Assembly (NCBI GenBank): GCA_035293765.1 | Contig: DATGMF010000094.1 | Coordinates: 4,131-68,130, forward strand | DNA from: DASRHT01 sp035293765 | GTDB taxonomy: Bacteria; Chloroflexota; Ktedonobacteria; Ktedonobacterales; Ktedonobacteraceae | Length of the DNA: 64,000 nucleotides | Reading direction: 5' to 3' | Position numbers and translations under genes: made by a program | The notes under the pieces: generated by a model | What the model was told of the DNA's origin: nothing | Database searches by the model: none | What the model saw: only the letters and a program-made list of their open reading frames with translations | Shown here: one piece after another, positions 42,698-52,152 of the stretch | Position numbering within the stretch: position 1 is the stretch's first letter | Layout: each line of letters opens with the position of its first letter

Positions 42698-43027
42698 CGA
42701 TTCAAGCTGCTGGACACGTATACTTTTGAAATCTATAAGCATTTTTTGCATTTCATGACCCTGCCCATTCCCCCAAAGATAGTCCTCCTTCATCTCATCC
42801 GTTAGCTGGGAGCTGGCAACAGGCAGCGGCCCACCAGTCCATTGCAATATTGAAGGCAAAGCCAGCCGCCGCTCGTAAGAGAGCATGTGATAGACGATCC
42901 GAGCAGCAGACCACCTATCGGAGCGAGGCTCCTGATAGAGACGGTCTTGTGGGATCAGCCCGATGGCCCAGAGAAACCCATCCATGCTTACCTGCAATTG
43001 CTGGCGAAACCACTGTGATAGATTCAT
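42554..43027 (-). CDS. DinB-family protein
   Basis: A 157-residue four-helix-bundle protein of the DinB/YfiT family, which includes metal-binding thiol transferases. It has RWSAARIVYHMLSYERR and a late HTLEHTDELL, giving the three-histidine metal site pattern. The ATG at 43027 has AAGGAG upstream. Substrate unknown. It lies after the ergothioneine pair but on the opposite strand. Confidence 0.75.
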   Translation of the reverse strand: MNLSQWFRQQLQVSMDGFLWAIGLIPQDRLYQEPRSDRWSAARIVYHMLSYERRLALPSILQWTGGPLPVASSQLTDEMKEDYLWGNGQGHEMQKMLIDFKSIRVQQLESLSQLSEQSWNEERDTIWGQKPLKWVVTKTYQHTLEHTDELLKAYLWG

Positions 43028-43109
43028 AGAGTAACTCCTTGATCTAATTGCATCAACCAACACCTGTGATGTAAACTACATGTCATCATAGCATAGGAAA
43101 AGGACCAAT

Positions 43110-43871
43110 ATGAGCACAAGAACCTACAATGATATTGCAGGCTGGTACGACCAGTATTTACGTGATAACCCCCTGTATCGCGAAGTGATCCTACCCAATG
43201 TTTTAGCAATGGTTGGAGAGGTTCAGGGGCAGGAGATTTGCGACCTTGCCTGCGGACAGGGATGGATCGCGCGCGAACTGGCGCGACGAGGAGCACACGT
43301 AACCGGGCTCGAACTGGCGCGACGAGGAGCACACGTAACCGGGCTCGATCTGGCGGATAACCTGCTGGCAATGGCACAGCAGCATGAAACCCAGGAACCG
43401 CTGGGCATTACATATCTACACGGCGACGCTCAGAACGGCGAACCTTTAGCGGATCAAAGCTTTGACGGAGCGCTATGCATTATGGCACTGATGAATATCG
43501 ATGATATCCGGGCCGCATTCCAGACCACCAGACGCATCCTCAAGCCCGGCGGCTGGTTCGCCTTTGCCATCACACACCCCTGTTTTCAAACCCCTCACGC
43601 ATCCTGGTTCACTATGGACGATGGTAGCGTGAAACGGGTCGTTGATGGCTATTTCGATGAAAGGATCTGGACGTCATCTAATCCACATGGAGTACGCGGC
43701 CTCGTGGGTGAGCATCACCGCATGCTCAGCACTTACCTCAATACGCTCGCCTCAGCCGGCTTTGCCCTCGAACGTACGCTAGAGCCTCTGGCGACCGGAG
43801 AGCGCGCCAGGCAAGAGCCGGGCAACCAGGGAGTTCCCTCGCTGTTGTTAGTACGGGCACGAGCCTTGTAA
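43110..43871 (+). CDS. SAM-dependent methyltransferase with internal 36-bp duplication
   Basis: A 253-residue class I methyltransferase. The SAM loop is DLACGQGW. Immediately downstream, the codons for ELARRGAHVTGL occur twice in a row (43275-43310 and 43311-43346, identical DNA), then continue with DLADNLLAMA. Relatives have this segment once, so 12 residues are inserted at the end of beta-2, close to where the ribose of SAM is bound. The frame stays open. The protein may be impaired or may tolerate the repeat as a loop. The acceptor is unknown. Confidence 0.8.
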   Translation: MSTRTYNDIAGWYDQYLRDNPLYREVILPNVLAMVGEVQGQEICDLACGQGWIARELARRGAHVTGLELARRGAHVTGLDLADNLLAMAQQHETQEPLGITYLHGDAQNGEPLADQSFDGALCIMALMNIDDIRAAFQTTRRILKPGGWFAFAITHPCFQTPHASWFTMDDGSVKRVVDGYFDERIWTSSNPHGVRGLVGEHHRMLSTYLNTLASAGFALERTLEPLATGERARQEPGNQGVPSLLLVRARAL

Positions 43872-43914
43872 AACTGGAACAGAACACTTATCAGTCACAA
43901 ATAGGGGGTAATTT

Positions 43915-44436
43915 ATGGATGATCTTCCCTGGCTGGCGAGCCTGATAAAGTCGCGCAATACCATTGACCAGAAAATGGCTACACTGATCGGGCGTCCCGC
44001 CCAGGTGGGCAACGTCGGGGAATATATCGCCTCAGCAATCCTCAAAATCTCGCTCGAAGAAGGCGGCAAGCATCGAGGGTTTGATGGCAGATTTACGCAT
44101 GGCCCCCTGACAGGGCAAACGGTAGACATTCAATGGCACCCCAAACATGACGGGCAATTGGGCATCAAACAGGATGCCTTGCCCGACTATTACCTTGTTC
44201 TGACTGGGCCGAGCAGTTCCTCGCCCGGCATTGCCAATCCCTGGATTATCGAATCGCTCTATCTCTTCAACGCCCGCGAACTGCTAAACGCCCTCCGCGA
44301 ACGAGGTGTGCAAATTGGCAGCGGCACCAGCGTCACAGGTCCATTGTGGGAGCGCGCCGAGATCTACCCGGTACCCAGAAATACGCGATTAGTACTTTCA
44401 GAGGAAGAAAGAAAGTTGCTTGTTCTCTTCAGTTGA
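43915..44436 (+). CDS. Hypothetical protein with PD-(D/E)XK-like pattern
   Basis: A 173-residue protein not firmly recognised. NVGEYIASAIL (E35), HRGFDGRF (D59) and GQTVDIQWH resemble the helix-strand order of DUF6998/restriction-endonuclease-like proteins, but the ExK is DIQ and so may be inactive. The second half predicts beta strands and a helix (NARELLNALRERG). The start is ATG with an AGGGGG-like site. It precedes a nucleotidyltransferase-like gene by 61 bases on the same strand. The function is not assigned. Confidence 0.55.
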   Translation: MDDLPWLASLIKSRNTIDQKMATLIGRPAQVGNVGEYIASAILKISLEEGGKHRGFDGRFTHGPLTGQTVDIQWHPKHDGQLGIKQDALPDYYLVLTGPSSSSPGIANPWIIESLYLFNARELLNALRERGVQIGSGTSVTGPLWERAEIYPVPRNTRLVLSEEERKLLVLFS

Positions 44437-44497
44437 AGATCGCGTACAATAAAAAGCAAGCAGTTAGACATACGTAATTACATAGAAAGAAAAATAG

Positions 44498-44989
44498 GTG
44501 ATCCCTCTAACGCATCTGATTGTCTTTCGCCAACTTTATGCTCGTTTAGCGGAGACAGACATCAACTGGGTCGTAACAGGCAGCTTCAGTTTCGCCCTGC
44601 AAGGAGCCCCGATTACCCCTGACGATATCGATCTGCAAACAGACAAAGCAGGAGCGTATGCCATCGAACGGTCCTTCGCGCAGTATGTCACGCGCAACGT
44701 GACGTTCGTCACCTCTGAACAAATACGCTCCCATCTGGGAGCCTTGATGATCGACGCGATCACTGTGGAAATCATGGGTGATATCCAGAAGCGACTGGCA
44801 GATGGCACATGGGAAGAGCCTTTAGATTTGATGCAGCATCGACAATTTATTGCCTTCGAGCACATGTCCATTCCTGTGCTATCGCTGGAATATGAATATC
44901 AGGCATATATGAAATTGGGGCGGATCGAGAAAGCTCGAATGTTACAGAGGATGGTACAAGAAAAGAAGCGTAAACATACCTCCTCATAG
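44498..44989 (+). CDS. Nucleotidyltransferase-fold protein
   Basis: A 163-residue protein with the NTase pattern GSFSFALQG followed by DDIDLQTD, the two-aspartate metal site of MNT/AbiEii-like nucleotidyltransferases. No HEPN partner is adjacent. It starts with GTG; the ribosome site is weak. Such proteins can be antitoxins, kinases of the aminoglycoside type, or toxins that modify tRNA; none of these can be chosen here. Confidence 0.7.
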   Translation: MIPLTHLIVFRQLYARLAETDINWVVTGSFSFALQGAPITPDDIDLQTDKAGAYAIERSFAQYVTRNVTFVTSEQIRSHLGALMIDAITVEIMGDIQKRLADGTWEEPLDLMQHRQFIAFEHMSIPVLSLEYEYQAYMKLGRIEKARMLQRMVQEKKRKHTSS

Positions 44990-45063
44990 GAACAAAACAT
45001 GGGTTTAATCGTCTTATGAAGAAAACGCCCACAGTGTAGATCAGCGGATATTCGGATATCTCG

Positions 45064-45092
45064 TTGCTTCACTACCTCAGGTACGTTATAAT
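45064..45092 (+). promoter_or_regulatory. Strong sigma-70 promoter of lon
   Basis: TTGCTT at 45064 and a perfect TATAAT at 45087 with 17-base spacing, 54 bases before the lon start. An inverted repeat GATAT-TCGG-ATATC lies just upstream, a possible operator. Confidence 0.8.
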
Positions 45093-45146
45093 GGAGCGTA
45101 ATGTATTTAATTACTCATTTTTTATTGAGAGGGCAACGACACATCT

Positions 45147-47624
45147 ATGGAGAAAGCCATCCAGGTTGCTACTCCAGAGCAGCTTATTGAAGACAATATC
45201 ACAATCCATGACGATCTTGATGTGCTACAGGAGCAGCAGAAGGAGCTCAGGGATCTGCCTCTCTTGCCTGTTCGTAACACTGTTTTGCTACCAAATGTGG
45301 CTGTATCGCTGTTGGTGGGACGCGACCAGTCAATTAAAGCCATCGAAGAGGCCATTAGCAAAGATCATCTCTTGTTTGCGGTCACTCAATTGAACGAAAT
45401 GACAGAAGACCCCGGTCCCGAAGATGTTTATACGATAGGAGTGGAAGGGTTTATTGATCGCATTCTCAAATTGCCCGATGGCTCGTTGAATATTCTCATT
45501 CGCGGGAAACGTCGCCGCCGGCGTTTAGCCTGCACACAATGCCTCCCCTACCTGCGTGTTCAGACCGAGATTGTACCGGATGAACTGGAACCAACGCTGG
45601 CCCTGGAAGCTTTACGGCGGGCCGTGTTGACGTTATTTGAGAAATGCGTCAAGTTGAGCAGCGTTCTCAGCGAAGATATTTATATCGCGGCTATGAATAT
45701 CGATCAGCCAGGTGCAATGGCCGATTTTATCGTCTCCTCGCTTGAAGCACCCATTCCCATCCGCCAGGATATCCTGGAAGCATTCAACGTCGAAGAGCGA
45801 TTGCAGCGGGTAAATATTCTCCTCTCAAAAGAGCTGGACATCCTGGAACTGGAGAATCAGATTCATCATCAGGTGCAGCAGGAAGTTGATAAGAATCAGC
45901 GCGAATACTTCCTGCGCGAACAACTCAAGGCTATTCAGCGCGAACTAAGCGAGGGCGATCCCATCATGCGCGAAAGCGCGGAGCTGCGCGAGAAAATACA
46001 CGCCAGCGGCATGCCAGCAGAGATTCAGACGCGGGCAAATAAGGAACTGGACCGCCTGCTCTCCATGCCTTCAATGGCGCCCGACGTTGGCATTATGCGT
46101 ACCTACCTGGACTGGCTGGTGAGCATCCCGTGGCATGCAGCTTCAGTGGATCAGCTTGACATAAAAACAGCCGCTACCATCCTGGAGGAGAACCACTACG
46201 GGCTGCACAAAGTGAAAGAGCGCATTTTAGAGTATATTGCCGTGCGCAAACTCTCGAATAATATGCGCAGTCCGATCCTTTGCTTTGTCGGGCCACCTGG
46301 AGTGGGCAAAACATCGCTGGGCCGCTCGATTGCCCAGGCGTTGAACCGCAAGTTTGTGCGTCTTTCACTGGGCGGCATCCATGATGAGGCAGAGATTCGC
46401 GGCCACCGCCGCACTTACGTTGGCGCGTTGCCAGGACGCATTATCCAGACGATGAAGACGGCGGGGACCGTCAATCCCCTGTTCGTCCTGGACGAAATTG
46501 ATAAAATCGGGGCAGATTTCCGGGGCGATCCTTCGGCGGCGCTGCTAGAAGTGCTTGACCCTGAGCAGAATAGCGCCTTTTCCGATCACTACCTGGAAGT
46601 ACCATATGATCTCTCGCAGGTCATTTTTCTCACGACCGCAAACGTATTACATCCGATTCCCAGCGCATTGCGGGACCGCCTGGAAGTTATCGAGCTGCCT
46701 GGCTATACCGAAGAAGAAAAGATGCATATTGCGCGCAACTTCCTGATCCCGCGCCAGATGAGCGAGCATGGATTAAAAGTTTCGCGCGTTACTTTGCACG
46801 ACGATGCTGTACGGCGCATTATTCGCGAGTACACGTACGAAGCAGGGGTGCGCAACCTGGAGCGCGAAATAGCTTCCATTATGCGCAAAGTTGCGCGCAA
46901 GGTTGCCGAGGGACGCCGCACGAAAACGCAGGTAACGGCAGAAAAAATTCCCGACTATCTTGGACCTCAGCGACACTATTATGGTCTGGCAGAAGAACAT
47001 GATGAAGCAGGAGTAGCGACTGGAGTAGCGTGGACGAATGCCGGTGGGGATCTCATTACCGTCGAAGCGACGCTGATGGCGGGGCGTGGACACCTGACGC
47101 TGACCGGCCAGCTCGGCGACGTGATGAAAGAATCAGCCCAGGCTGCTCTTTCCTATTCGCGTTCGCGGGCGCAACAATTTGGGCTGGAGAATCGTTTCTA
47201 TGAGAAGTACGACATTCACCTGCACCTGCCGGCGGGTTCCGTCCCGAAAGATGGACCCTCAGCAGGCATTACGATGGCAACAGCCTTGATTTCCGCCCTC
47301 ACCGGTCGGCCCGCGCGGCGTGATGTGGCAATGACGGGAGAGATTACACTGCGGGGACGAGTGTTGCCCGTGGGCGGTATCAAAGAAAAAGTGCTGGCAG
47401 CCCATCGAGCAGGCATTACGACGTTTATTCTACCGAAACGCAACCGGAAAGATTTGGATGACGTACCACAGGAGATTACGCGCAAGCTGCGTTTTGTTAT
47501 GGTAGAACGGATGGATGATGTTATCAACGCCGCTCTTTACGCAAGTACGTCTTCCCCCCTCTCTGAGGAGAACACTGTGATACCACAAAGAGGGGCAGAG
47601 CGGCGCAAAAGGAAAAAAGAGTAG
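45147..47624 (+). CDS. lon: ATP-dependent protease Lon
   Basis: A full-length 825-residue Lon, the cytosolic AAA+ serine protease for damaged and regulatory proteins. The N-terminal substrate-binding domain (about 35-235) starts LPLLPVRNTVLLPNV. The AAA module has Walker A GPPGVGKTS and Walker B FVLDEIDK. The protease domain carries the catalytic serine in KDGPSAGIT (about 703) and lysine in GGIKEK (about 745). A strong promoter precedes it, and a zinc-ribbon gene follows after 9 bases. Confidence 0.97.
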   Translation: MEKAIQVATPEQLIEDNITIHDDLDVLQEQQKELRDLPLLPVRNTVLLPNVAVSLLVGRDQSIKAIEEAISKDHLLFAVTQLNEMTEDPGPEDVYTIGVEGFIDRILKLPDGSLNILIRGKRRRRRLACTQCLPYLRVQTEIVPDELEPTLALEALRRAVLTLFEKCVKLSSVLSEDIYIAAMNIDQPGAMADFIVSSLEAPIPIRQDILEAFNVEERLQRVNILLSKELDILELENQIHHQVQQEVDKNQREYFLREQLKAIQRELSEGDPIMRESAELREKIHASGMPAEIQTRANKELDRLLSMPSMAPDVGIMRTYLDWLVSIPWHAASVDQLDIKTAATILEENHYGLHKVKERILEYIAVRKLSNNMRSPILCFVGPPGVGKTSLGRSIAQALNRKFVRLSLGGIHDEAEIRGHRRTYVGALPGRIIQTMKTAGTVNPLFVLDEIDKIGADFRGDPSAALLEVLDPEQNSAFSDHYLEVPYDLSQVIFLTTANVLHPIPSALRDRLEVIELPGYTEEEKMHIARNFLIPRQMSEHGLKVSRVTLHDDAVRRIIREYTYEAGVRNLEREIASIMRKVARKVAEGRRTKTQVTAEKIPDYLGPQRHYYGLAEEHDEAGVATGVAWTNAGGDLITVEATLMAGRGHLTLTGQLGDVMKESAQAALSYSRSRAQQFGLENRFYEKYDIHLHLPAGSVPKDGPSAGITMATALISALTGRPARRDVAMTGEITLRGRVLPVGGIKEKVLAAHRAGITTFILPKRNRKDLDDVPQEITRKLRFVMVERMDDVINAALYASTSSPLSEENTVIPQRGAERRKRKKE

Positions 47625-47633
47625 GAGCACTTT

Positions 47634-48596
47634 ATGGTTTTCTGTGGTCAATGTGGTCTTCAACTGGCCCCTGGCAATAAAGTATGTCCCCGCTGTGGAG
47701 CAGCGGTCGAATCCGATGTACCGGCGGGAGACTTCCATACAGATGATCCAACGATAGCCTCGCCTGTTTACCAGGTACGTAACCCATCGCAACCCGGCCT
47801 ACCACCGGCGGGACCATCCACCCCGCCTAATCCCAAGCTGGTATTACGTCCTGATAATCAGGGCTACGATTATAGCACACAGGCAGCCTACGATCCGACA
47901 AGCCGCATGGATGCTTCAAATGTAGCCAATCGCACGCCCGGCTATGGTACGATGAGCGGAGGAAACTATCCCTCGCAAGCCTATGCCGATTACCAGCAAT
48001 CAGGCGGCGCGTATCCGCCTATGGGAGCGTCCTACCCCGGGTTTCCACAACAGGGGGGCACCGGTTATCAACAGCCATTTTCCGGTCAACACACACCTGC
48101 ACCATCGTCGAGCTCTAGAGGACGCTCGGTCGGGCTGGTGCTGATCTTGATCGGGCTGCTGTTCTTGCTTGCCGCTGTGGTCCTCTTTGCTCTGCAAAGC
48201 AATCGCGTCTTTGGTTCCCGCAACGATACATCTACACCAACGGCTGTTACCACACCCACGACGCCCACAGCAACCCAGCAGGCACAGGCACTGATTCAGG
48301 AATATTATAACGACGTGAATGCCAGGAAATACCAGGCAGCATACAATCTGTGGAAGGACAACCAGCAAACCTTCCAGGATTTCAGAAATGGCTATAAGAA
48401 TACCCTGCACGATAAAATCACCTTCGGCGATTCCGTCGTGCAGACCGACGGCACGGTGAAAGTCACCGTGACCGTCGTTGCCACTCAGCAATCCTCCTCA
48501 GGCACACAACAAACGACTTACCAGGGGTATTATCTGGTTGAGAAACAAAACGATAATTCCTGGAAGATCATCGGTGGAAACCTCGCCCAGGTCTGA
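47634..48596 (+). CDS. Zinc-ribbon, single-helix membrane protein
   Basis: A 320-residue protein: a cytosolic zinc ribbon (CGQCG and CPRCG, residues 4-22), a long Gly/Pro/Tyr/Ser-rich low-complexity segment (about 30-160), one transmembrane helix (about 165-187) and an extracytoplasmic domain (about 200-320) resembling NTF2-like DUF4878 domains with PxxAQQLIQEYYNDVNARKY character. The ATG has AGGAG upstream. It is 9 bases from lon, so probably co-transcribed. Function unknown. Confidence 0.75.
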   Translation: MVFCGQCGLQLAPGNKVCPRCGAAVESDVPAGDFHTDDPTIASPVYQVRNPSQPGLPPAGPSTPPNPKLVLRPDNQGYDYSTQAAYDPTSRMDASNVANRTPGYGTMSGGNYPSQAYADYQQSGGAYPPMGASYPGFPQQGGTGYQQPFSGQHTPAPSSSSRGRSVGLVLILIGLLFLLAAVVLFALQSNRVFGSRNDTSTPTAVTTPTTPTATQQAQALIQEYYNDVNARKYQAAYNLWKDNQQTFQDFRNGYKNTLHDKITFGDSVVQTDGTVKVTVTVVATQQSSSGTQQTTYQGYYLVEKQNDNSWKIIGGNLAQV

Positions 48597-48743
48597 TTTT
48601 TCACACATCCCCTTTCCTCACTCCCTGCACAATTCTACATCCACTGAAACTTCTCTGCGACGCGCATACATGTTTCTTCCTGCTCTGTAGAATAAGAAGA
48701 GAGAATATGCATCATCCTTCACACAGAAAGTGGGAATACCAGT

Positions 48744-49928
48744 ATGGGAACCACAAAGCAGCGACCAGCCATTATAATTCCGCCCGATCCATCGTTATCC
48801 GCACCTGCTACTCCCCGCAGCCAACGTCGAGGGCCACGCATTTTGACGGCCCTTTTATCTGCTCTCGCCCTCATAGCCCTGCTGCATTTTCTTGCCGTCA
48901 CCCACCTATCTTTTACGGCGGCAAGCCCTTCCAGTTGCCAGGAACTCCTGCATAATACTGACTATACGAAATTTATAGCGCTCCGCTCAAAAACTCAGGA
49001 GGTTGGAGCGCTCCAACCGGTGGACCAGCTTACTGGCGGCCAGCCAGCCGTTTTAGTTCCTGTCAGCGACACTGGCTCTCAGCATCTGCTTGACGTCTAC
49101 ATTTTCGTGTGCATGATGCAGCAACAGCAACCTAAGCTTGCTTTACGCTTCGTACAGCAGGGATTGGTGCAGGGTACGGTCAGTATCAGCAGTGCCAACA
49201 CTTTACTGATCAGCCAGCTCGATCCTACAATCACGCCTGAAGCAAGCGTTCTGATGCTGCCTTTACAGCAAAACATCTACCGCGAATATCGCTGGCACAA
49301 TGGAGCATTTATCCAGGTCCAATTCCCCGGACTCTATCCTGTTAGCAGTCGGGGGCAGGCCGAGGCGTTGCAGGATCAGGCCAACAACGGGCAATCGCTT
49401 CTCTGGAGCGATCCTGTAGCAACGGTGCAACAGATGGCCCGTGACCTATTTCAATGGGACACCTCCCAGGTCATTGATCAGAGCAATGACGGGACGACCG
49501 CGCATGTACTGTTAACGCACCAGAATCCGCATCTGGAGGTAAATGTGACGCTCTCTCGTCTGCTCCAGCATGATAACAAAGGTCTCTGGTTTGTTACAAA
49601 GGCGCAAACGTCTGCTATAACCCTGGCGCCGTCACAATTGCAGGTCACAGCCTCCACCATCACTTTTCGGGGCAATGGCATGTCTGGCAATGGTCAGAGC
49701 ACGGTATCACTTTTTGATCATACGCTCATGCCCATCCCCCTCTCGCAACATTCAACGTTGCAAGTAAGCCAGGATGGAACATTTACAGGTACCCTGTTCT
49801 ATAGCAGCATTACATCAGAGCAGCCCGGCTTATTACTCATCGAAAATATCCCTTCCGCCAATGGCACGCCTGGTCAGTTGTTGCTCACCGGCGTGCTGCT
49901 GGACCAGACAGCGCAAGCAGTGCCATGA
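48744..49928 (+). CDS. Membrane-anchored hypothetical protein
   Basis: A 394-residue protein with a short cytosolic proline-rich start, one N-terminal helix (about 31-52) and a long extracytoplasmic part. The C-terminal 100 residues look like a beta-sandwich (repeated GNGMSGNGQSTVSLFDHTLMP and threonine-rich strands) similar to immunoglobulin-like spore or surface domains. The ribosome site is weak. It lies between the zinc-ribbon gene and prfB on the same strand. Function unknown. Confidence 0.65.
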   Translation: MGTTKQRPAIIIPPDPSLSAPATPRSQRRGPRILTALLSALALIALLHFLAVTHLSFTAASPSSCQELLHNTDYTKFIALRSKTQEVGALQPVDQLTGGQPAVLVPVSDTGSQHLLDVYIFVCMMQQQQPKLALRFVQQGLVQGTVSISSANTLLISQLDPTITPEASVLMLPLQQNIYREYRWHNGAFIQVQFPGLYPVSSRGQAEALQDQANNGQSLLWSDPVATVQQMARDLFQWDTSQVIDQSNDGTTAHVLLTHQNPHLEVNVTLSRLLQHDNKGLWFVTKAQTSAITLAPSQLQVTASTITFRGNGMSGNGQSTVSLFDHTLMPIPLSQHSTLQVSQDGTFTGTLFYSSITSEQPGLLLIENIPSANGTPGQLLLTGVLLDQTAQAVP

Positions 49929-49965
49929 TATACAACTAAGAGTAAAACGTGTTACAATAGAAGCC

Positions 49966-51079
49966 ATGAGCGAACTTACCAATCAAATCGAACGTTTCCA
50001 ACAGCGCATCCATCACACAATGGTGCGTCTTTGACCTGGAAAACAAGAAACACCAGATTCATAAACTTGAAGAAGCAAGCATGGCTGCCGACTTCTGGTC
50101 GGACAACCGCAAGGCTCAAGGGCAGATGCAGCAACTCAATGCCTTGCGTGAAGAGGTAACCACCTGGGAAGACATCGCGTCGCAACTTTGTGACCTGCAA
50201 GGATTAGCACAATTGCTGGAAGAGGAGCCAGACCAAGAAATGCAGGCCGAAGTCGCACAATCGCTGACCGATCTCCAGCAACAGGTTGAGAAACTACAAT
50301 TTGCCTTAATGCTCAATGGCGAACATGACGAGGGCAATGCCATTATCAGCGTCCACGCGGGCAGCGGCGGCGTGGATGCCCAGGACTGGGCTCAGATGCT
50401 CTTACGCATGTACCTGCGCTGGGCTGAGCGTCATCACTTTCGCACCGAAATCTACGACTACAGCGAGGGAGAAGAAGCTGGCATCAAGAGCGCAACCGTC
50501 GAGATCACAGGCCGTTATGTCTATGGCTATCTGCGCTCAGAAATCGGCACCCACCGGCTGATTCGCCTGTCGCCTTTTGACGCCGCCCACCGCCGCCACA
50601 CCTCTTTCGCCAAAGTTGAGGTCATGCCCGATATCGAAGACACGATTGAAGTCACGATCCGTCCCGAAGATATCGAGGTCGATACCTACCGTTCAACCGG
50701 TGCCGGAGGGCAGCATGTCAACAAGACCGACTCGGCGGTGCGCATGCGCCACATTCCGACCGGTATTGTCGTCACCTGCCAGAATGAGCGCTCCCAGATC
50801 CAGAATCGCGAGGTCGCCCTCAAGCTGCTGAAGGCTCGCCTCTACGAAATGGAACAAAAGAAGCGTGAAGAGGAGGTAGCCAGGCTCAAAGGCGAACATG
50901 TGCAGGCCGATTTCGGCACACAGATCCGCTCGGTCACCATCCACCCTTACAATATCGTCAAGGACCATCGTACGGGCTTTGAGTCCAGCGATACCGAAGG
51001 CTACCTGGCTGGCGATCTCGATCCCTTCATTTACGCATTTTTGCAAGAAAAAGCTGGCGGGATATCAGCCGAGGAGTAA
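49966..51079 (+). CDS. prfB: Peptide chain release factor 2 with programmed +1 frameshift
   Basis: RF2 reads UGA and UAA stop codons. The gene starts ATG at 49966, runs 22 codons and meets an in-frame TGA at 50032 in the canonical shift site CTT-TGA-C. A +1 shift there continues into the main frame, giving about 370 residues, the normal RF2 size. The catalytic GGQ is in STGAGGQHVNK and the stop-recognition motif is RLSPFDAAHRRH. The enhancer sequence upstream (GGTGCGT) is weaker than the E. coli AGGGGG. This autoregulates RF2 levels. Annotating the gene without the shift would truncate it. Confidence 0.95.
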
Positions 51080-51083
51080 AGCC

Positions 51084-51124
51084 TGTGCAGAGGCCCCCTG
51101 CATGGTGTGGGTGGCCTCTGCACA
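51084..51124. terminator. Bidirectional hairpin between prfB and sigma factor gene
   Basis: Perfect 12-bp arms TGTGCAGAGGCC (51084-51095) and its complement (51113-51124), between the convergent stop codons. It lacks a T-run. Confidence 0.65.
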
Positions 51125-51138
51125 GAGATCAATCGCAC

Positions 51139-52152
51139 CTACACCCGCACAAGATCGCGCATCCCCTCATAGCGCTCAGGGTAACGCAGCTTACGCAGCG
51201 CCTTCACCTCAATCTGGCGAATACGTTCGCGGGTCAGGTGAAATACCACGCTCACTTCATCCAAAGAGAAAGAATGGCCGTCCTTTAAGCCGTAGCGCAT
51301 CTCAATGATCGTGCGCTCGCGCGGATTGAGGATACTCATGGCGCTTTCAATGTACTGTCGCAGCGCCTGATGGGATTGCTGCCCCTCCAGCGAAACGACG
51401 GAGGTATCTTCTAACATATCGGCCATATGATATTCATCATCGTCAGCAATAGGGGCATCTAATGAAATAGGTTGTTCAGAAATACTCAGCAGTTCCACAA
51501 TCCGCTCGCGGGGCAGCCCCAGCGTAGCAGCCAGTTGCTCCGGCAGTGGTTCCACGCCCTCATCCTGATACATACGTCGCGCCACGCGCTTGATCTTGTA
51601 AATAAGTTCGACGACATGGACTGGGATATGAATGCTGCGCGAATGTTCGGCAATCGCGCGGCTAATCGCCTGCCGAATCCACCAGGTGGCGTAGGTGCTG
51701 AAGCGAAAACCGCGTTTATAATCAAACTTCTGAGTTGCGCGCATCAGGCCAATATTCCCCTCCTGGATCAGATCCAGGAGAGGCAACCCCTGATTTGAAT
51801 AACGTTTCGCGATGCTCACGACCAGGCGCAAATTCGCCTCGATCAGCTTCTGGCGCGCCCGCGAATCGCCATGCGCGATACGTTCCGCTAACATCAACTC
51901 CTGTTCAGCAGTGAGAAGAGGATACATACCGATTTCTTTAAGATACTGCTTCACCGAGTCGTCTACAGCGCCCCGGAAGTCCTCTCCCTCGCTATCAGTT
52001 TCATCGTCGCATTCGAAACCGAATTCCGTTTCATCTCCCAGATCATTCCCCTCACAGGCGTACTCTGGCGTATGACGCTTCCTCCCTTTCACTACAAAAA
52101 TATCTGCTTCCAGGTCAACGCTACGTTTGGCTCTCGTCGCTTTTGCTACCAT
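51139..52152 (-). CDS. Primary-type sigma-70 factor (RpoD/SigA family)
   Basis: A 337-residue sigma factor. A short acidic N-terminus (15-55) precedes region 1.2 (DDSVKQYLKEIG), then region 2 with the RLVVSIAKRYSNQGLPLLDL and FSTYATWWIRQAI blocks that recognise and melt the -10 element, region 3, and region 4 (RTIIEMRYGL to RERIRQIEVKALRKL) for the -35. Region 2.4 looks like a primary sigma, but the lack of region 1.1 and the small size could mean a group 2 paralogue. The ATG at 52152 has GGAG upstream. Convergent with prfB. Confidence 0.92.
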   Translation of the reverse strand: MVAKATRAKRSVDLEADIFVVKGRKRHTPEYACEGNDLGDETEFGFECDDETDSEGEDFRGAVDDSVKQYLKEIGMYPLLTAEQELMLAERIAHGDSRARQKLIEANLRLVVSIAKRYSNQGLPLLDLIQEGNIGLMRATQKFDYKRGFRFSTYATWWIRQAISRAIAEHSRSIHIPVHVVELIYKIKRVARRMYQDEGVEPLPEQLAATLGLPRERIVELLSISEQPISLDAPIADDDEYHMADMLEDTSVVSLEGQQSHQALRQYIESAMSILNPRERTIIEMRYGLKDGHSFSLDEVSVVFHLTRERIRQIEVKALRKLRYPERYEGMRDLVRV

